Shown: positions 28,299-39,357 of the stretch, piece by piece | Layout: each line of letters begins with the position of its first letter | Numbering within the stretch: position 1 is the stretch's first letter | Assembly: GCF_000350225.1 (NCBI RefSeq) | Contig: NW_005179099.1 | Span: forward strand, 62,001 to 126,000 | Source: Chondrus crispus | Taxonomy: Eukaryota > Rhodophyta > Florideophyceae > Gigartinales > Gigartinaceae | Direction: 5' to 3' | Length of the DNA: 64,000 nt | Position numbers and translations under genes: made by a program | The notes under the pieces: generated by a model | Databases searched by the model: none | Told to the model about the DNA's origin: nothing | Seen by the model: only the letters and a program-made list of their open reading frames with translations

Positions 28299-28404
28299 AG
28301 CCGTGCCGATACGAGAATATTTCAGAGCGTTTCTGAGATTGCGTTTGAAAGCTTTTGAAAGCAACCTCAGAAACGATCTGAAACATTCTCGTATCGGCAC
28401 GGCT
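28299..28404. repeat. 106-bp near-perfect hairpin
   Basis: Both arms start AGCCGTGCCGATACGAGAAT read inwards and pair over about 45 bases with three mismatches. An (AT)n run follows at 28,405-28,455. It looks like a MITE or foldback element. Confidence 0.85.
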
Positions 28405-28455
28405 GTATATATATAGTATATATATATATACTGAATATATTATATACAGTAGCAT

Positions 28456-29330
28456 TCAACTCCAAGACTACACGCGAGGGAATAAACAAGAGACCAGCCG
28501 ACTGTCCTAGATGATATTATGCAGAAATCGCCTCAAACAAGGGAGTTACAGATGCAGTGAAGTGAACCAGAGTTGGATTTTCTCGCCAGAGGTGCCCTCC
28601 CGGCAGGGTAACATTTGGTATAGTAGTTGTGCGCTTATTACCCTGTACATGCCTTTCAATAGCTATCAGAGGCTCGGTCATGAGAATAAGTGTTGGAGGT
28701 GAATTTTTCGTCCGTGCCTGCTGTCGTTTGCACCGTGATTTCTGTCACGGTGGCTAGGTCATGCTTGTGAAGAAACCACGGTCAGCTTTTTAAATTTAAG
28801 ACATTCTATGGGAGCACATGTGATTGGAGGACTGAGTAGGAACGGTGGAAGCGAGCAGAGCCAGACAATTGTATGGCATTGATAGGTTCAGTATATTGGC
28901 TCAGGTATGTCTTCTGTAATGCGGCAGTGAACATTTGTGAAAAACCAAACTTTCCAATATCGATCTCCGGAAAGTTTAAACATTGCATGACAAAACCTCG
29001 TCCACGCTTTTCAAAAATATTTAGTCGAAATCTCGCGCCTTCTCGAAAGCTCGAAACTTCCGGATTAAGAGTTGTGCTTCTATTTCTATTTAACTCAAGC
29101 TCCAGGTTGGTTTGCCGGAACCCTGAATCTGGGCAGCTCACTCATATAACGATATCCTGGTTTTCTACAAAGAAAGCGCCGCGTACCGCCTCTCAAAGGA
29201 ACGCTGGCTCCAGCAGTACTTCATTACTTCTGCAACTGTCCTTTTTTTCATGGAGCTTCCCTTGCCACTTCATCGGCTTGTCTGAGAGCATAATTCCCGC
29301 ACCTGCGCTTTTCTTTCACGCAAAAATCTT
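28456..29330. other. Intergenic, no gene seen
   Basis: 875 bp. The longest frames (28,806-29,141 minus; 28,873-29,334 plus) overlap each other and show no domain. Confidence 0.35.
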
Positions 29331-29334
29331 CTGA

Positions 29335-29885
29335 ACCCGTGCCTTCCTGCCGCCCTCTTCGCCCCTTTTCACCCTTCCAGACTATCTCCACTCTACTGCC
29401 ATCCTGGCCCCTCCGTCTTGCTATCCGCCCGCCTCTATCTTGCCATCGGGCCGATCTCTTTCCTGCTATCCGGCCCCCTGCTGGTCTCCAGCTCCTCTTT
29501 TTCCGATACTCTGACCCTCTCTCTCTTATTCTCTTAGCTCTTGCCACTAACCCTCCAAACTCCTTCAACTCTTGCTATCTTACTCTTTCTCATCCTGTCA
29601 TCTCACCCCCTCCATCTTTCCGCCCACTATTTCCCATCTTTCTATCTCGCACCCTCTCCTCTGCCATTCTCCTCTCACCCTCTGGCTACACTACCCCTCC
29701 CTCCCGCTGTCCCGCCCTCTCCTGTTATCCCGTCCCGACCAATCTATCTTGCCATACGACTCTCCCCCCTTCTGCCATCCGTCCAGTCCCTCGTGTGCCA
29801 TACTTCCAGTCCTTTGTGTGCCATCCAGCCCCCGCCTGGTCATCTATCCCTTCTCATTCCTCTCTCACTAATTCCTTCAATTAAT
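29335..29885. repeat. 550-bp polypyrimidine tract with degenerate repeats
   Basis: The plus strand is almost all C and T, with recurring units of the CTTGCCATCCGNCCC and CTATCC type. Overlapping open frames in all three plus phases follow from the biased composition and are not genes. It directly precedes the transposase locus. Confidence 0.7.
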
Positions 29886-29902
29886 TTTCATTGAAAAGAT
29901 CC

Positions 29903-32900
29903 ATGGTTTCCTGTCCTGCTACAGTCCCGAAATTCGGAACTACATCGAGCACACTGGAAAACGGCTTGCAAGAAGTTTTAAGCAGCGCGGATACCGAGGT
30001 TTTGGATCTCTATTTTGGCGAACAACAGTGCAGTGACGAAAAAATCGAGGCGTCAAACCGGATTGCAGCTTTTTTGCTGCGCCTTTCCGGGAATGGAGAG
30101 ATACGTAAAAATATGACATATGCTATGGGGGAGAATGAACACAACTTGGACGCAGCGGCGAAGGAAATGGCTGAGAAAAAAGTATCGGAGTTTATTGAAA
30201 TCGACAGGAAAGCTCAAGCGGCATACCGCATTCACAGGGATCGCTTCCCCACATCCATATGGTATTGTTGCAATCTCAATGGACCCGCTACAGATCCAGC
30301 TGTTGGATGAGCTAATTCTGATTCACAACCACGCAAATAGGTGCCATGCCGCACATGAGCAACTAGACGCACAGATTGAGACGAGACGCCGCGGTGTAGG
30401 GACTTCGACAATTGCCTTTGTTTCACACTCGAGATCTGAAAGAGAGGCCGCCTCGGGACAAGCGCATGGCACTGCGCGTCAGAAGGCATTGCGGGAGTTT
30501 GCAAGTTTTGTATTAGAGGTCTTGCCGTTTCTCTACGGAAAGAGTGACTCCCCCAAAGGAATGGCACGCCCGAAGCAAAAACTGTGTACACAAGCTACAT
30601 GCTCGCTTTTGGGGGTGTCACGAAATTTTTTAGACAACCGGATGAGCATGTCCTTAAACACCGCTACAGAGGAGGATCTTACAAGTGTCGTTGATGCTGC
30701 AGGAGTCTGGCAGCGTCAGCACCGGAGAAATGGAGATAGACGCAACTATCCGCCTCTCCAAAGCCTGAACGAGTATGATTGCGGCTGCGACGAGCCGTGC
30801 TTCGCATCAGTTCCGCAGTGGAATTTAATTGGAGAATACAATGACTTTATCAAGCTTGCAAAGGAGCTCAAGCCGCGCCACAAAGAAAACAGGTTTTATT
30901 GAATAGGTTATTTTGTCCGCTCTCAAAGAGTACTACGCGTGTGTGCAACGCTGCACTTTCCGCTTTGTATACAGTGTCTGAATCACTAATTGCAGATGTT
31001 CGGAGAGCCCTTGACGCGATGTGCTCAGACCAAGAGGACTTCGGGCGCCCGTTGCTAAATGATGGTACACTACGCTACCGATACGAACGGACGCATCCGA
31101 TAAATCGCTACCCTGAACGTATTAGGCAGAGAGTGGAGGCTCACCTCGATATTGTCTTAAGGGCAGACCCGTCGGGCTCCACGGGTGCTAACGTTTGTCG
31201 CGTTTATTCTCCTGAGATTAATACTCAGGAGAAGCTCCGAGAGGTCTTGCGCAAAGCCCTTCGCTGTGATGATGAATCTACCATCTCAGAAGTATCGTCC
31301 AGCACGTTACAGCGCATGGTGAAAGATTATTTAAAACAGCCAAACTGCGTCATAAGTTTCTCGCAGTCCGATCACAACGCATGTCCAAACTGCAAAACAA
31401 TGCACTACGCCGTACTACAGTACCACCATGAGGCAGCCGTCATGAAAAGTGAGCTGGACGACTTGCGTCAGCGAACGCGGGAACTATCAGAGGCGGAAAG
31501 TAGACGATTAGAGTTATTGTCTGAAACCATTGTGGAAAAAAGATTTCAAGAGGACGAGTGCGTCCAGGACCTGAGAAGACACAATAGCCGGGATGGACGT
31601 ATTCGAGACACTGTCAAAAAGCTTACAGACCACTTTCGGAAAGTAGAGAACAAATATCGAGCTATACGTTCGAGTCATGCGTCAAATCAGGAGTTTCCTG
31701 ACCCAGTGGGTTGGAACCTGTTCCCGGACCGTGCAATTATGATGCATCAGGATGACATGAGCAAAGTCGATTTGCCTCATTTTTTCGTGTCTGCCTCCTC
31801 TGATATCACGAGGTGGAGATTCGATGTCAACGGGCACGTCAGCGCTGTGACTAACGACGCCATAGTCCTCTCCCACGAGCAGGGAACAGGTCCCAAGAAC
31901 GCGTCTGCTATCATTGAGGAAATACTGCTAACACATCTGCTTTGTTGTCGTGGAGAGTCAATTAAAATTATAATCTCCGATAATGCGGCAGTTGGGAAAA
32001 ATTGGATGACGACAGTTGCTCTTCCGCAATATATGGTGGACCAAGGCCTCGCTGAGATTGTTTTGGTAATCTTTCTAGAGAATAATCACGGCAAGTACCT
32101 CGCGGACATGCTTTTTGGACAATTTCAAAGCCGCAAGAGACGGGAGGTCATACTAGGCGTTGATGACATGTTAAATGGCTTTGAATGCATCAATCGGAAA
32201 AGCGGCAAAGTCAAAGGCTTTGCAGTGAAACCCCTCATCAGCATTAACTTTACAGAAGTGTTTGCCTCACTGGGCTACGCAACCAAGCCACCACCTGATT
32301 TTGGCTTTTTGAGACGCAAAATCCACTTTGCCGCAGCATGTAAGCCAGGGGTTAAAAGTCGCTTACCAGTAGATTTGAGGGAACTTTTTGCATCTGCGTT
32401 ACCTGATGATGCCGGTATGGTGCGTATCTCTACTGAACCTCCTGGACTTCATGCACAGAGCCAGCTGGCTTTCGAAGACCGATACTGCGATGTGCCGGCT
32501 GCGGACCTACAGGACTCTAGAGCTAAAGAAGCTGGTCATGGAGTTAGTCTAAGCGCTGGCGACGGATATGTTGACCCTGTAGTTATCCCTTTTGACCGAC
32601 AATATTCTCCAAGTGGACCGGGTGTGGTGTCAACTCGGACAGCTGAGCACGTGGGGTTTAATGGGATAGAGTTTCGGAATCTTACAGCATGCCCTGAGAT
32701 GCGGGACACTTCCAAACCGTTAATTCGTAGGGCATGGCCTCAGGGGCTTTTAGAATTGCGGTCAGGGCACACGAGGTCAGATGAACCCATTGGTGAATCG
32801 CACAGTGTTAAGTGTGCTCCTCTGAACTGGATTGTTAGGAAACCGGTGATACACTTTTCCAATTCCGAGCTTGACTGGAAATCGCGCTATCCTCCACGTA

Positions 32901-33508
32901 ACCTACTGAATGCGAAGTTTCGAAAGGGTCCACGAGACCCTGATCCATGGGTCCCAACTGCGACGTATGCAGAACCTCCCTTTCCCATTATCGAGGGAAC
33001 ATCGGCTTGCAACGCAATGGCTGCTCTCGCATCTGAGTACAGTGATATTAATACATCAGTACACGTCCTACATGCGCTAAAGGGCGTTTATCGCGACATG
33101 GGGGATCGTGAGGCTCATTTCGATAATTGGCTGCAGAGAAGAGCGACTACACCAAGTGCAAGGGCTTTGAGATGCTACATGGACGAGATGAAAATTTGGG
33201 CTGAAAGAGAGTACGGAAGTCCGAGAGGGGCGAGGACATTGCGCCAAGTTTTCAAGGAGGACGAGGCCATTTTCAACAAAGTTGCTGACATTTTGGCCAG
33301 CCATACAGTCTCAAAAGCAGTAGAAAGAAATCTAAAGGGCAAGACTCTCACAATGCTGTTTGAAGAGGTAGAGAACACTCCGGGGGCCCTTGATAGATTT
33401 TACCACCTTGTCACGAAGGACCAAGAAAGATACTCTCGAGACCTGAAAAAATTCAGAGCGGCGCAAAGGCAGTTCGACGCTGACCATGGATTGCTTCCTA
33501 TTGAGTAG
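29903..33508 (+). pseudogene. Large DDE-type transposase-like gene, split over three frames
   Basis: Coding-like sequence runs from the ATG at 29,903 through three overlapping frames (to 30,310; about 30,250-30,902; 30,899-33,508), all on the plus strand. It is either one gene with small introns or one with two frameshifts. The last 869-residue frame holds a Cys pair (NACPNCKTMHY), a charged coiled coil, then HFFVSASSDI and SDNAAVGKNW near 31,980. NHGKYLADMLFGQF follows near 32,085, an Asp-Asn/Lys-Asn-Trp/His-Gly-Asp arrangement like the RNase H-fold cores of large cut-and-paste transposases with DUF7869-like domains. The second frame has GCDEPCFASV. I saw no terminal inverted repeats or target duplication, so domestication cannot be excluded. 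The transposase identity is motif-based. Confidence 0.55.
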
Positions 33509-34094
33509 TCCCTCATTTGAGGAATGTACATATCTTCAGCAGAGTAGAAAAATTCAAGGTGACTTGAACTGCATTGCTATGACGGACGAGGGACTAGAAC
33601 AACGATGACTTCGCGACTTTCTTGGTTGATACTTTGTGCTCGAAAGGACTGAGGACTCCTCCTCTCAATTATGCGGATTGCGTAATGCAATGGCCCACGG
33701 CGAGAAAATCATTTCCAAGTAGCCTCTGCATTCCAATTGCAAAAAAAATATCTCCCTCGCCACCCCCTAGCCGTCCCTGATCCCGACCTCAGCGACCTCC
33801 TTCTAGAATCCCGCCGTCCCCGCCGGAGTCCCAAATCCATACACCACCCGACCTCCTATGCCACACGAATCCCTAATATGTTCCCATGCGCAAACAGCGC
33901 AACAAGCTTCACACCAGGTCCAATCACCCCTGAAGGAACTACATCAATCTCTTTTGCATACGAGAAACACTCCAGTTTCGCGTAACGTCGCATGAAGGGG
34001 ATTCGGACGGATTAAATGAGGTGCGACGATGAAATAAATGGCGTGAAGCGACGGAATAGGGAGGGCATAGCATCAAAAAAGAAGAGGGCAACGC
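33509..34094. other. Intergenic, no gene recognised
   Basis: 586 bp. An 82-residue plus frame (33,737-33,985) lacks motifs. The final 70 bases are similar to 34,300-34,370 (GGCGTGAAGCGACGG against AGCGTGAAGCGGCGG), a diverged local duplication. Confidence 0.35.
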
Positions 34095-34153
34095 GTCCTG
34101 GCGCGCGCCAGGACACTTTTGGACCTGCGCCGCGCGGCGCAGGTCCAAAAGTG
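34095..34153. repeat. Two adjoining perfect palindromes (20 and 40 bp, no spacer)
   Basis: 34,095-34,114 reads the same on both strands. So does 34,114-34,153 (CACTTTTGGACCTGCGCCGC followed directly by its reverse complement). They share one base. Confidence 0.92.
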
Positions 34154-34990
34154 CTCGCGGACGATGTAGAGGTCTCCCTCCTGCGATTTTCGAACTTTCG
34201 AAAGCGCGACGGTGAGAGCTTTAGAGCTTTAGAGCGCTATGAATTCATGGCGTCACAGAGAGAAGAGTCGGATCGGGAGGAGGATTCATCCTAGACATGT
34301 GACAATGGAAGGGAAAGCGTGAAGCGGCGGGAAAGGGAGGGCACGATGAGAAAGAGATAGGCTGGGGCGCGTTCGAGAGTTGGCGCTTCCTGATGAATAT
34401 GAAATTCGCCTACGCAGAGAGACCCCAATAAAATACGGAATGGGGCTGCGCGGTTCTGGAGCATTTCCGGCTCCCTGCGGGGCAGATTCGGAAATCGTGT
34501 TGAGTGTTTGTTGCACAGGCTTCACGTAGGCATTAGTTGTGATATTTTCCGTATCGATCAGCCAATTAAATGAGCGTTAAACTGTAAAAAATCCACAGCA
34601 GTCGATGTGGAGCTATTTGATTGGTTTTGAAGTGGATCTCAAAAACGTGGGGCGAAGCGGCGCCCATCTTTTTGTAGTGAAGCTTACTTATCTAATGGCT
34701 GTTTGATGCTTCGGAAAGAACTGCCCCACCGGTGAGAACCAAATGAAGTACATTCCCCTCGTACTCACCGTCGCATCCTTGTACTCACACTCGTACTCAC
34801 CCTCGTATCGCACCCTCAGTCGTAGTGGCACGCTCACTCGAAACCCATCTCGCGACCTTCTCCCTCGCCACTCTGTCTGCACTCCTCCCCTCTCACCTCC
34901 ACCGTGGACAAAGACAGATTGCCGGCGCTGTCCTCCCTGCTCACGGACAGCACGCGCTCCCCACGCGACCGCGAGCAGCGCGATCCCGGA
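34154..34990. other. Intergenic, diverged duplication then GC-rich flank
   Basis: Holds the second copy of the duplication at 34,300-34,370. From about 34,740 the sequence becomes GC-rich leading into the HGH1 remnant. The large overlapping frames on both strands there are shadows. Confidence 0.35.
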
Positions 34991-34994
34991 GAGA

Positions 34995-35735
34995 ACATAC
35001 GCGCCGGCGGCAGCGGTGCTGCGGCGGATGATTGGCTCGACAGCCGCGAGCGACGTTCTCCTGCGGCTGCTGAAGCTGCTGAGCAGCGAATCACACTGCT
35101 CTAGCACTGTCTGCGCTTGTGAACCTGTCGGAGGACGAGGAGCCGGCGGCTCTGAAGCACGCGGACGCGGTGCGGCTCGCAGCGCAGGTGGTCCTGGACG
35201 CGGACGTCGTCGCGCTGCACGCGGCGCTGCTGTCCAACCTGACGCGCTTCGCGCCGGGCATGGACGAAGCGGAGGGCGCGGACGGGTTTCGGGAGAGGGG
35301 CACGCTACTCGTGCTCGTGGAGAGGGTACCGAGTATTCCGAATGTGCTGCGGCTGTCGAATGCGTGCGCAAGCCAGGAGGGGAGGGACGTCCTGTTGGTC
35401 GAGGGAAGGCAGGCGAAGAGACAGCTGTTGACGAGGTTGCTGAGATTGCTGGAGGCGGGGGAGGCAGAGAAGAGGCTGGCGGGGGCGAGCTGGGTGCGGA
35501 ACTGCGCGATGGCGGACGAGTGCCATGATGTGTTAGTGGGGGTACAGCGGCGGTCGCAATGTGCTTGGGCAGGTCAAAGTAGGTGGGACGGGAGGAGATG
35601 GCGGAGATTCGCGCCTGGTTGGTCGAGGAAGTGTTGTTGTTGTGTAAGAGCTGGGCGGGGAAGGACGCGCTCAGGGATGGCGGGGCCGTCGACGTTCTGG
35701 AGGGATGGAAGGGGGAAGAGCATCAGGGATGACGG
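34995..35735 (+). pseudogene. HGH1: HGH1 homologue, broken (armadillo-fold chaperone of eEF2)
   Basis: HGH1 proteins are armadillo-fold cofactors that help fold elongation factor eEF2. The plus strand shows, in order: DVLLRLLKLLSS near 35,053; after a one-base frame change at about 35,085, ALSALVNLSEDEEPAAL; ALLSNLTRFAPG; SNACASQEGRDVLLVEGRQ; and RLAGASWVRNCAMADECHD near 35,475-35,525, the place of the family RNCCFE motif. Shortly after, AEIRAWLVEEVLLLCKSWAG and KDALRDGGAVDVL match the conserved C-terminal domain. About 80 residues that normally separate these blocks are missing, unless a tiny exon or intron structure hides them, and the N-terminal repeats are gone. The last codons have been copied into a 52-bp tandem repeat. 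I judge it a pseudogene. Confidence 0.65.
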
Positions 35736-35880
35736 GGCCGTCGACGTTCTGGAGGGATGGAAGGGGGAAGAGCATCAGGGATGACGGGGCCGTCGACGTT
35801 CTGGAGGGATGGAAGGGGGAAGAGCATCAGGGATGGCGGGGACGTCGACGTTCTGGAGGGATGGAAGGGGGAAGAGCATG
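35672..35880. repeat. 52-bp tandem repeat, four copies
   Basis: The GCCGTCGACGTTCTGG core recurs at 35,685, 35,737, 35,789 and (as GACGTCGACG) 35,841. The first unit is the 3' coding end of the HGH1 remnant. The period is not a multiple of three, so the later copies change frame. Confidence 0.9.
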
Positions 35881-36278
35881 CACGCCGTAGTGGGCATTCT
35901 GGATCGGCGGGAGACACTGGTAATCTCGAGGCAAATACCGCATCGATGCACATTTTGGTGGGATGCCGTTTCGGTCGACCAATAGAACGTGCACAACTGG
36001 ATTGTCAAGGGTAATCAAACAGAGACTATCCGAACCAAATTCTTGATATTTGGTTCCGATTTTTAGATCGACACCAAAAATTTGATGATTTGGTTGCACC
36101 GGTGGGGATTTCAATCGACATCAAATCATCAAATTTTGGTTGTTTGGGTATTTGATTCTACCGGTGGCGATGCTCTTACATTGGCGCTCTGAGAGAGCAA
36201 TTGAATTTATATATGGGCAAGGTACATCAACTATTTCGAGCATCTGTGCACCTCCGTCGCTTGGATCCATGTCCTGCG

Positions 36279-36316
36279 ATTATCGCTAACATTTGATGTC
36301 AAATGTTAGCGATAAT
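36279..36316. repeat. Perfect 18-bp hairpin
   Basis: ATTATCGCTAACATTTGA and its reverse complement are separated by two bases, followed at once by GCATGTAAACATGC, a second small hairpin. Confidence 0.88.
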
Positions 36317-36565
36317 GCATGTAAACATGCATCTACGGACTCTATCTTTGTTCAGTACTGTCCAACTCTCGTTTGTGCGAGCTCTTGCAGTTGATCGAGT
36401 CAATTTCTGATCGGTTAACATCAAGCGAAAGAAAAAGGGCGAGGTTTAAGAGGTCGCGCACTCCCGAAGGCGACTAAGTTTCATTCGTGATGTCAACTAT
36501 GAGCTATAAATATTGATCATCAGCGCAATGTACACCGCTCAGTTGTGGCGGGCATCATGTCTTGA

Positions 36566-36619
36566 GCTGGTTACCATCTTTACTCATATGATTTCATATG
36601 AGTGAAGATGGTAGCCAGC
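36566..36619. repeat. 26-bp hairpin, two mismatches
   Basis: Arms 36,566-36,591 and 36,594-36,619 (GCTGG...CATATGA) with a two-base loop. Confidence 0.85.
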
Positions 36620-37797
36620 CCTGCCAAAAGACGGAGTGGGCTACCGCTCCGTCGGGGTTCGCCGCAAGTAATTAAATCCGATCCGCGCATGCACAGTGTG
36701 CATGCTCGGTCATGGCCCATGAGCACAAATTCACGCGGTCTTGTAAGCATCTCTTCCCGTAATCGGCGGACGTCGCTCTTTGGAGAAGCTCGGAATGCGC
36801 CGCAGTGTTATCATTCTTTTGACTTGATCTGCTGGTACCAATGCCACAACTAACTGAAGTTCTTCTTCCGCTTCTTTTTGCTCAATGCGTCGCTCTTGAT
36901 CAGCTCTTAGTTCTACGACAACAACTCGACCGCTTAGCCGATACACTACAGCAAGGGAGCGATATATTCGACACAAATGGCCTTTGCCCCCTTTTCTGAT
37001 TTCTCTTACCCTTCCACAAGGCTTAGTTTTCTTCGACGTCTGGAACTGAGCCAAAAGCCATGAATTAACTTTTCTGAGTGACACAAAGTATGAACAGGGA
37101 CTAAAAGAGAGCGTCTTTTCGGGGCTTTTCGGGTCAAGGTGCCAAAGTCTCATCGAGAAAGGTCCTTCGGGATCTATCCATCGCTGTGGAACGTAAGGAC
37201 GAAATCGAATCTCGTTTGGTCATGGGCGCTTTGAGGTTTGATCTTCCTTGTGTTTTAAGACCAATGCTTCCGGTGTCGGGCAAATCTACACCACTCTACT
37301 CTTGAACACATTTTCTAGGTCTTCAATTCTCGCCCCGAAAGAGGAATATGGTACACGTTCTCGATCAACAGTGAGAAACTATCTACTACCCGGAAGCGCA
37401 AAAGCAACTGCGGAGGAAACGTTTGGAGCATGCTCTCCCTTGAAAACAAGCCACCAGAGAAGGATAGGGGAAAATCCCCCCCGCCCACCGCACCACCAAT
37501 AGCAGTCGTCTGCCTCTTGGTAACATTGGTTTGCTCGATTGCAATAGCTAGCGGCAATCGACCACTCGAAAAATTCGTTGCATGTGATGCTTCCTGGTAG
37601 ACGCGACAATCGTCATGTCCAAAGACGCAAGTGCTGCGATACAATTAAATGCAATAAGACTCGCTTTTTTCTGGCAGGTACTTGTGGTTATGTGAGTGAA
37701 ATGGACCGATTTGGGAAGGATACCGGGCTTCGAAGAGAACGGAAATGGAAAGAGCAAGATTTGCAAACGGGAAAGTAGACTGCTAAGGATATCTGTC

Positions 37798-38709
37798 TCA
37801 AGGAAAGTTCCAGCGCATCTCTTGATACGATTTCTTGCCATGGACAGCCCGAATTGCTTCAAAAGTATGCATGGTCGACCGCAATCTCTGTTCGCGTTCC
37901 TCATGCTCTCTTCTGTTGACAATACCGAATTTCTTCCAGTGAGAGTAAGTGAGCACTTCCTTCATGAAAGCGGTGGCTGTAATTTTTTCACGACGGCACT
38001 GGTCTAAGTAAACTCCAGAATACATCCCGAATTCAATATCCGGCTGCTCGTCAAATAGAGAGCACACTATCAAGAAGCTATCATCGTTGAGGGCCAGTTC
38101 AATCATTCGTTCCAGTTTTCTTTTTTGAGTATAGTCATGCTCCGATCCGTGCCCAGACTCTGCGTGAGCAGCTTCAGTTTCTGAAGCGTCGTTCGGATCC
38201 ACAATTCTGGCAGCAGCATCCGTGCTATTATTTGGAAGGGAAGTATGCTCAACTTCACGTTGCTCATCATTGACCTCTTGAGGTGAGCGACTGGGTTCTG
38301 CACGGATGGCTCTGGAGCGGTCCGAAAGCGAAATGCTACAGTTCGCACATAAGTCGCCCCGTGGCGTCTCTGTTTCAGGTTCAGAAGATCTTGAATGACT
38401 CTCCGACGTTGACCTATTTGTGGCCCTGACCATAGGATTGTAGGTCTCCATAATACTCTTGCATATTTCGTATGCCTCCATTTCAGTATCTGTTGTAAGA
38501 GCGTTCACAGACCACGCAGATTTGATCCACTCACTGACATCCGCCATTTCAGTCATACGTTTAGTGGCAGAGGGCAGGCGGCAGCCACTGTATTTCTTCG
38601 ATCTCTTTGCAAGGGTCGGATATGGAGGTGTAAGAAGACCTTGGTCGTGACTAGAAATGTTATTGTGACGCAAGTGTCCCCCTTCCATGTAGAAAGAGCG
38701 CATTTTCAT
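37798..38709 (-). CDS. Unknown protein, 303 residues
   Basis: Intact minus-strand frame. It begins with a Ser/Lys-rich region, then SEWIKSAWSVNALTTDTEME, a long acidic and Ser-rich linker with a Cys pair (LCANCSISL), and a helical charged C-terminal third (KRKLERMIELALNDDSFLIV; EVLTYSHWKKFGIVNRREHE). I recognise no family. Its start overlaps the stop of the next upstream frame by an ATGA. The two may be one gene split by an intron or frame change, since eukaryotic genes seldom overlap this way by design. Composition is coding-like on this strand only. Confidence 0.6.
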   Translation of the reverse strand: MKMRSFYMEGGHLRHNNISSHDQGLLTPPYPTLAKRSKKYSGCRLPSATKRMTEMADVSEWIKSAWSVNALTTDTEMEAYEICKSIMETYNPMVRATNRSTSESHSRSSEPETETPRGDLCANCSISLSDRSRAIRAEPSRSPQEVNDEQREVEHTSLPNNSTDAAARIVDPNDASETEAAHAESGHGSEHDYTQKRKLERMIELALNDDSFLIVCSLFDEQPDIEFGMYSGVYLDQCRREKITATAFMKEVLTYSHWKKFGIVNRREHEEREQRLRSTMHTFEAIRAVHGKKSYQEMRWNFP

Positions 38710-39233
38710 GCATCGCTCAGTTCTTCCGAGGCGATATGGCTTTTTAAGAGACGTTCAAATATTTCAACGAGCGGTCCTGTTGACCTTGAAGTGGAGATAT
38801 GATCGCTGCTGTTACCTCGGACACAAAATGCGTGCAGATAATCCTCATAAAGTCGCTTCTTCAAAATTTCTCTTTGACGAATGTAATCTCTTTGCTGTTG
38901 GGCTCGCTGTACTCTCTGCCGGGACTGCGAAGATCGAATTGAGAAACGACCACGGCCATCTCGTCGCACAACTGGGCGACATATATCTCGAGGGAGAACG
39001 ACTGGAACAGAAACTAACTGTGCTTCGGTGTTAGAACGATCGGAACGCGAAGAACTACCTTCCTCCGGCCCTGACATTGAAAAGTATGCGGAGAGGAATG
39101 ATGCATAGAAAGTCGTCAGAAACAGATAGAACTGTTGAATGTCTTTGACGATTGGTGTCATCGTACCGAAATCACAGGAGCAGTGCAGATATGGAAATGA
39201 AAGGGCGATGAAGGGGGCGTAATGATGAGGCAT
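38706..39233 (-). CDS. Unknown protein, up to 175 residues, joined to the frame downstream
   Basis: Minus-strand frame immediately upstream of the 303-residue frame. An internal Met (MSGPEEGSSSRSDRSN) could be the real start; the 52 residues before it are hydrophobic and may not be translated. The core is strongly basic (VVRRDGRGRFSIRSSQSRQR; QRAQQQRDYIRQREILKKRL), consistent with nucleic-acid binding, but no named domain is visible. It is probably the 5' part of the same locus. Confidence 0.45.
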   Translation of the reverse strand: MPHHYAPFIALSFPYLHCSCDFGTMTPIVKDIQQFYLFLTTFYASFLSAYFSMSGPEEGSSSRSDRSNTEAQLVSVPVVLPRDICRPVVRRDGRGRFSIRSSQSRQRVQRAQQQRDYIRQREILKKRLYEDYLHAFCVRGNSSDHISTSRSTGPLVEIFERLLKSHIASEELSDA

Positions 39234-39357
39234 AAAGCGATTTTCAAAACTTCAAACTGAAGGATCAGTGTTGCGTAACATTGTGAAGAATAATATAAGA
39301 GAATGGAGGGCGTGAATTCGCTGGGGAGAGCAATAGAGAACAACAACTTAGCATATT

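Larger units (their letters stand above)
35881..37797. other. Intergenic stretch rich in small inverted repeats
   Basis: 1.9 kb with no gene I can support. It contains a CACCGGTGG-bearing AT-rich segment (35,998-36,180, with two inverted copies of CAAATCATCAAATTT-like sequence), an 18-bp hairpin at 36,279-36,316, and a 26-bp hairpin at 36,566-36,619. Confidence 0.45.

Noticed and set aside
29339-29894. Overlapping 181-, 117- and 99-residue frames in three phases
   Set aside because: All three phases are open because the strand is nearly pure pyrimidine; Ser/Pro/Leu-rich translations without domains.
34688-35371. 227-residue minus frame and 261-residue plus frame over the HGH1 remnant
   Set aside because: GC-rich shadow frames; the HGH1-like motifs are in other plus-strand frames.
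36731-37153. 140-residue minus frame
   Set aside because: Weakly coding-like (a charged helix) but no motif, no neighbours in support and hairpin-rich surroundings.
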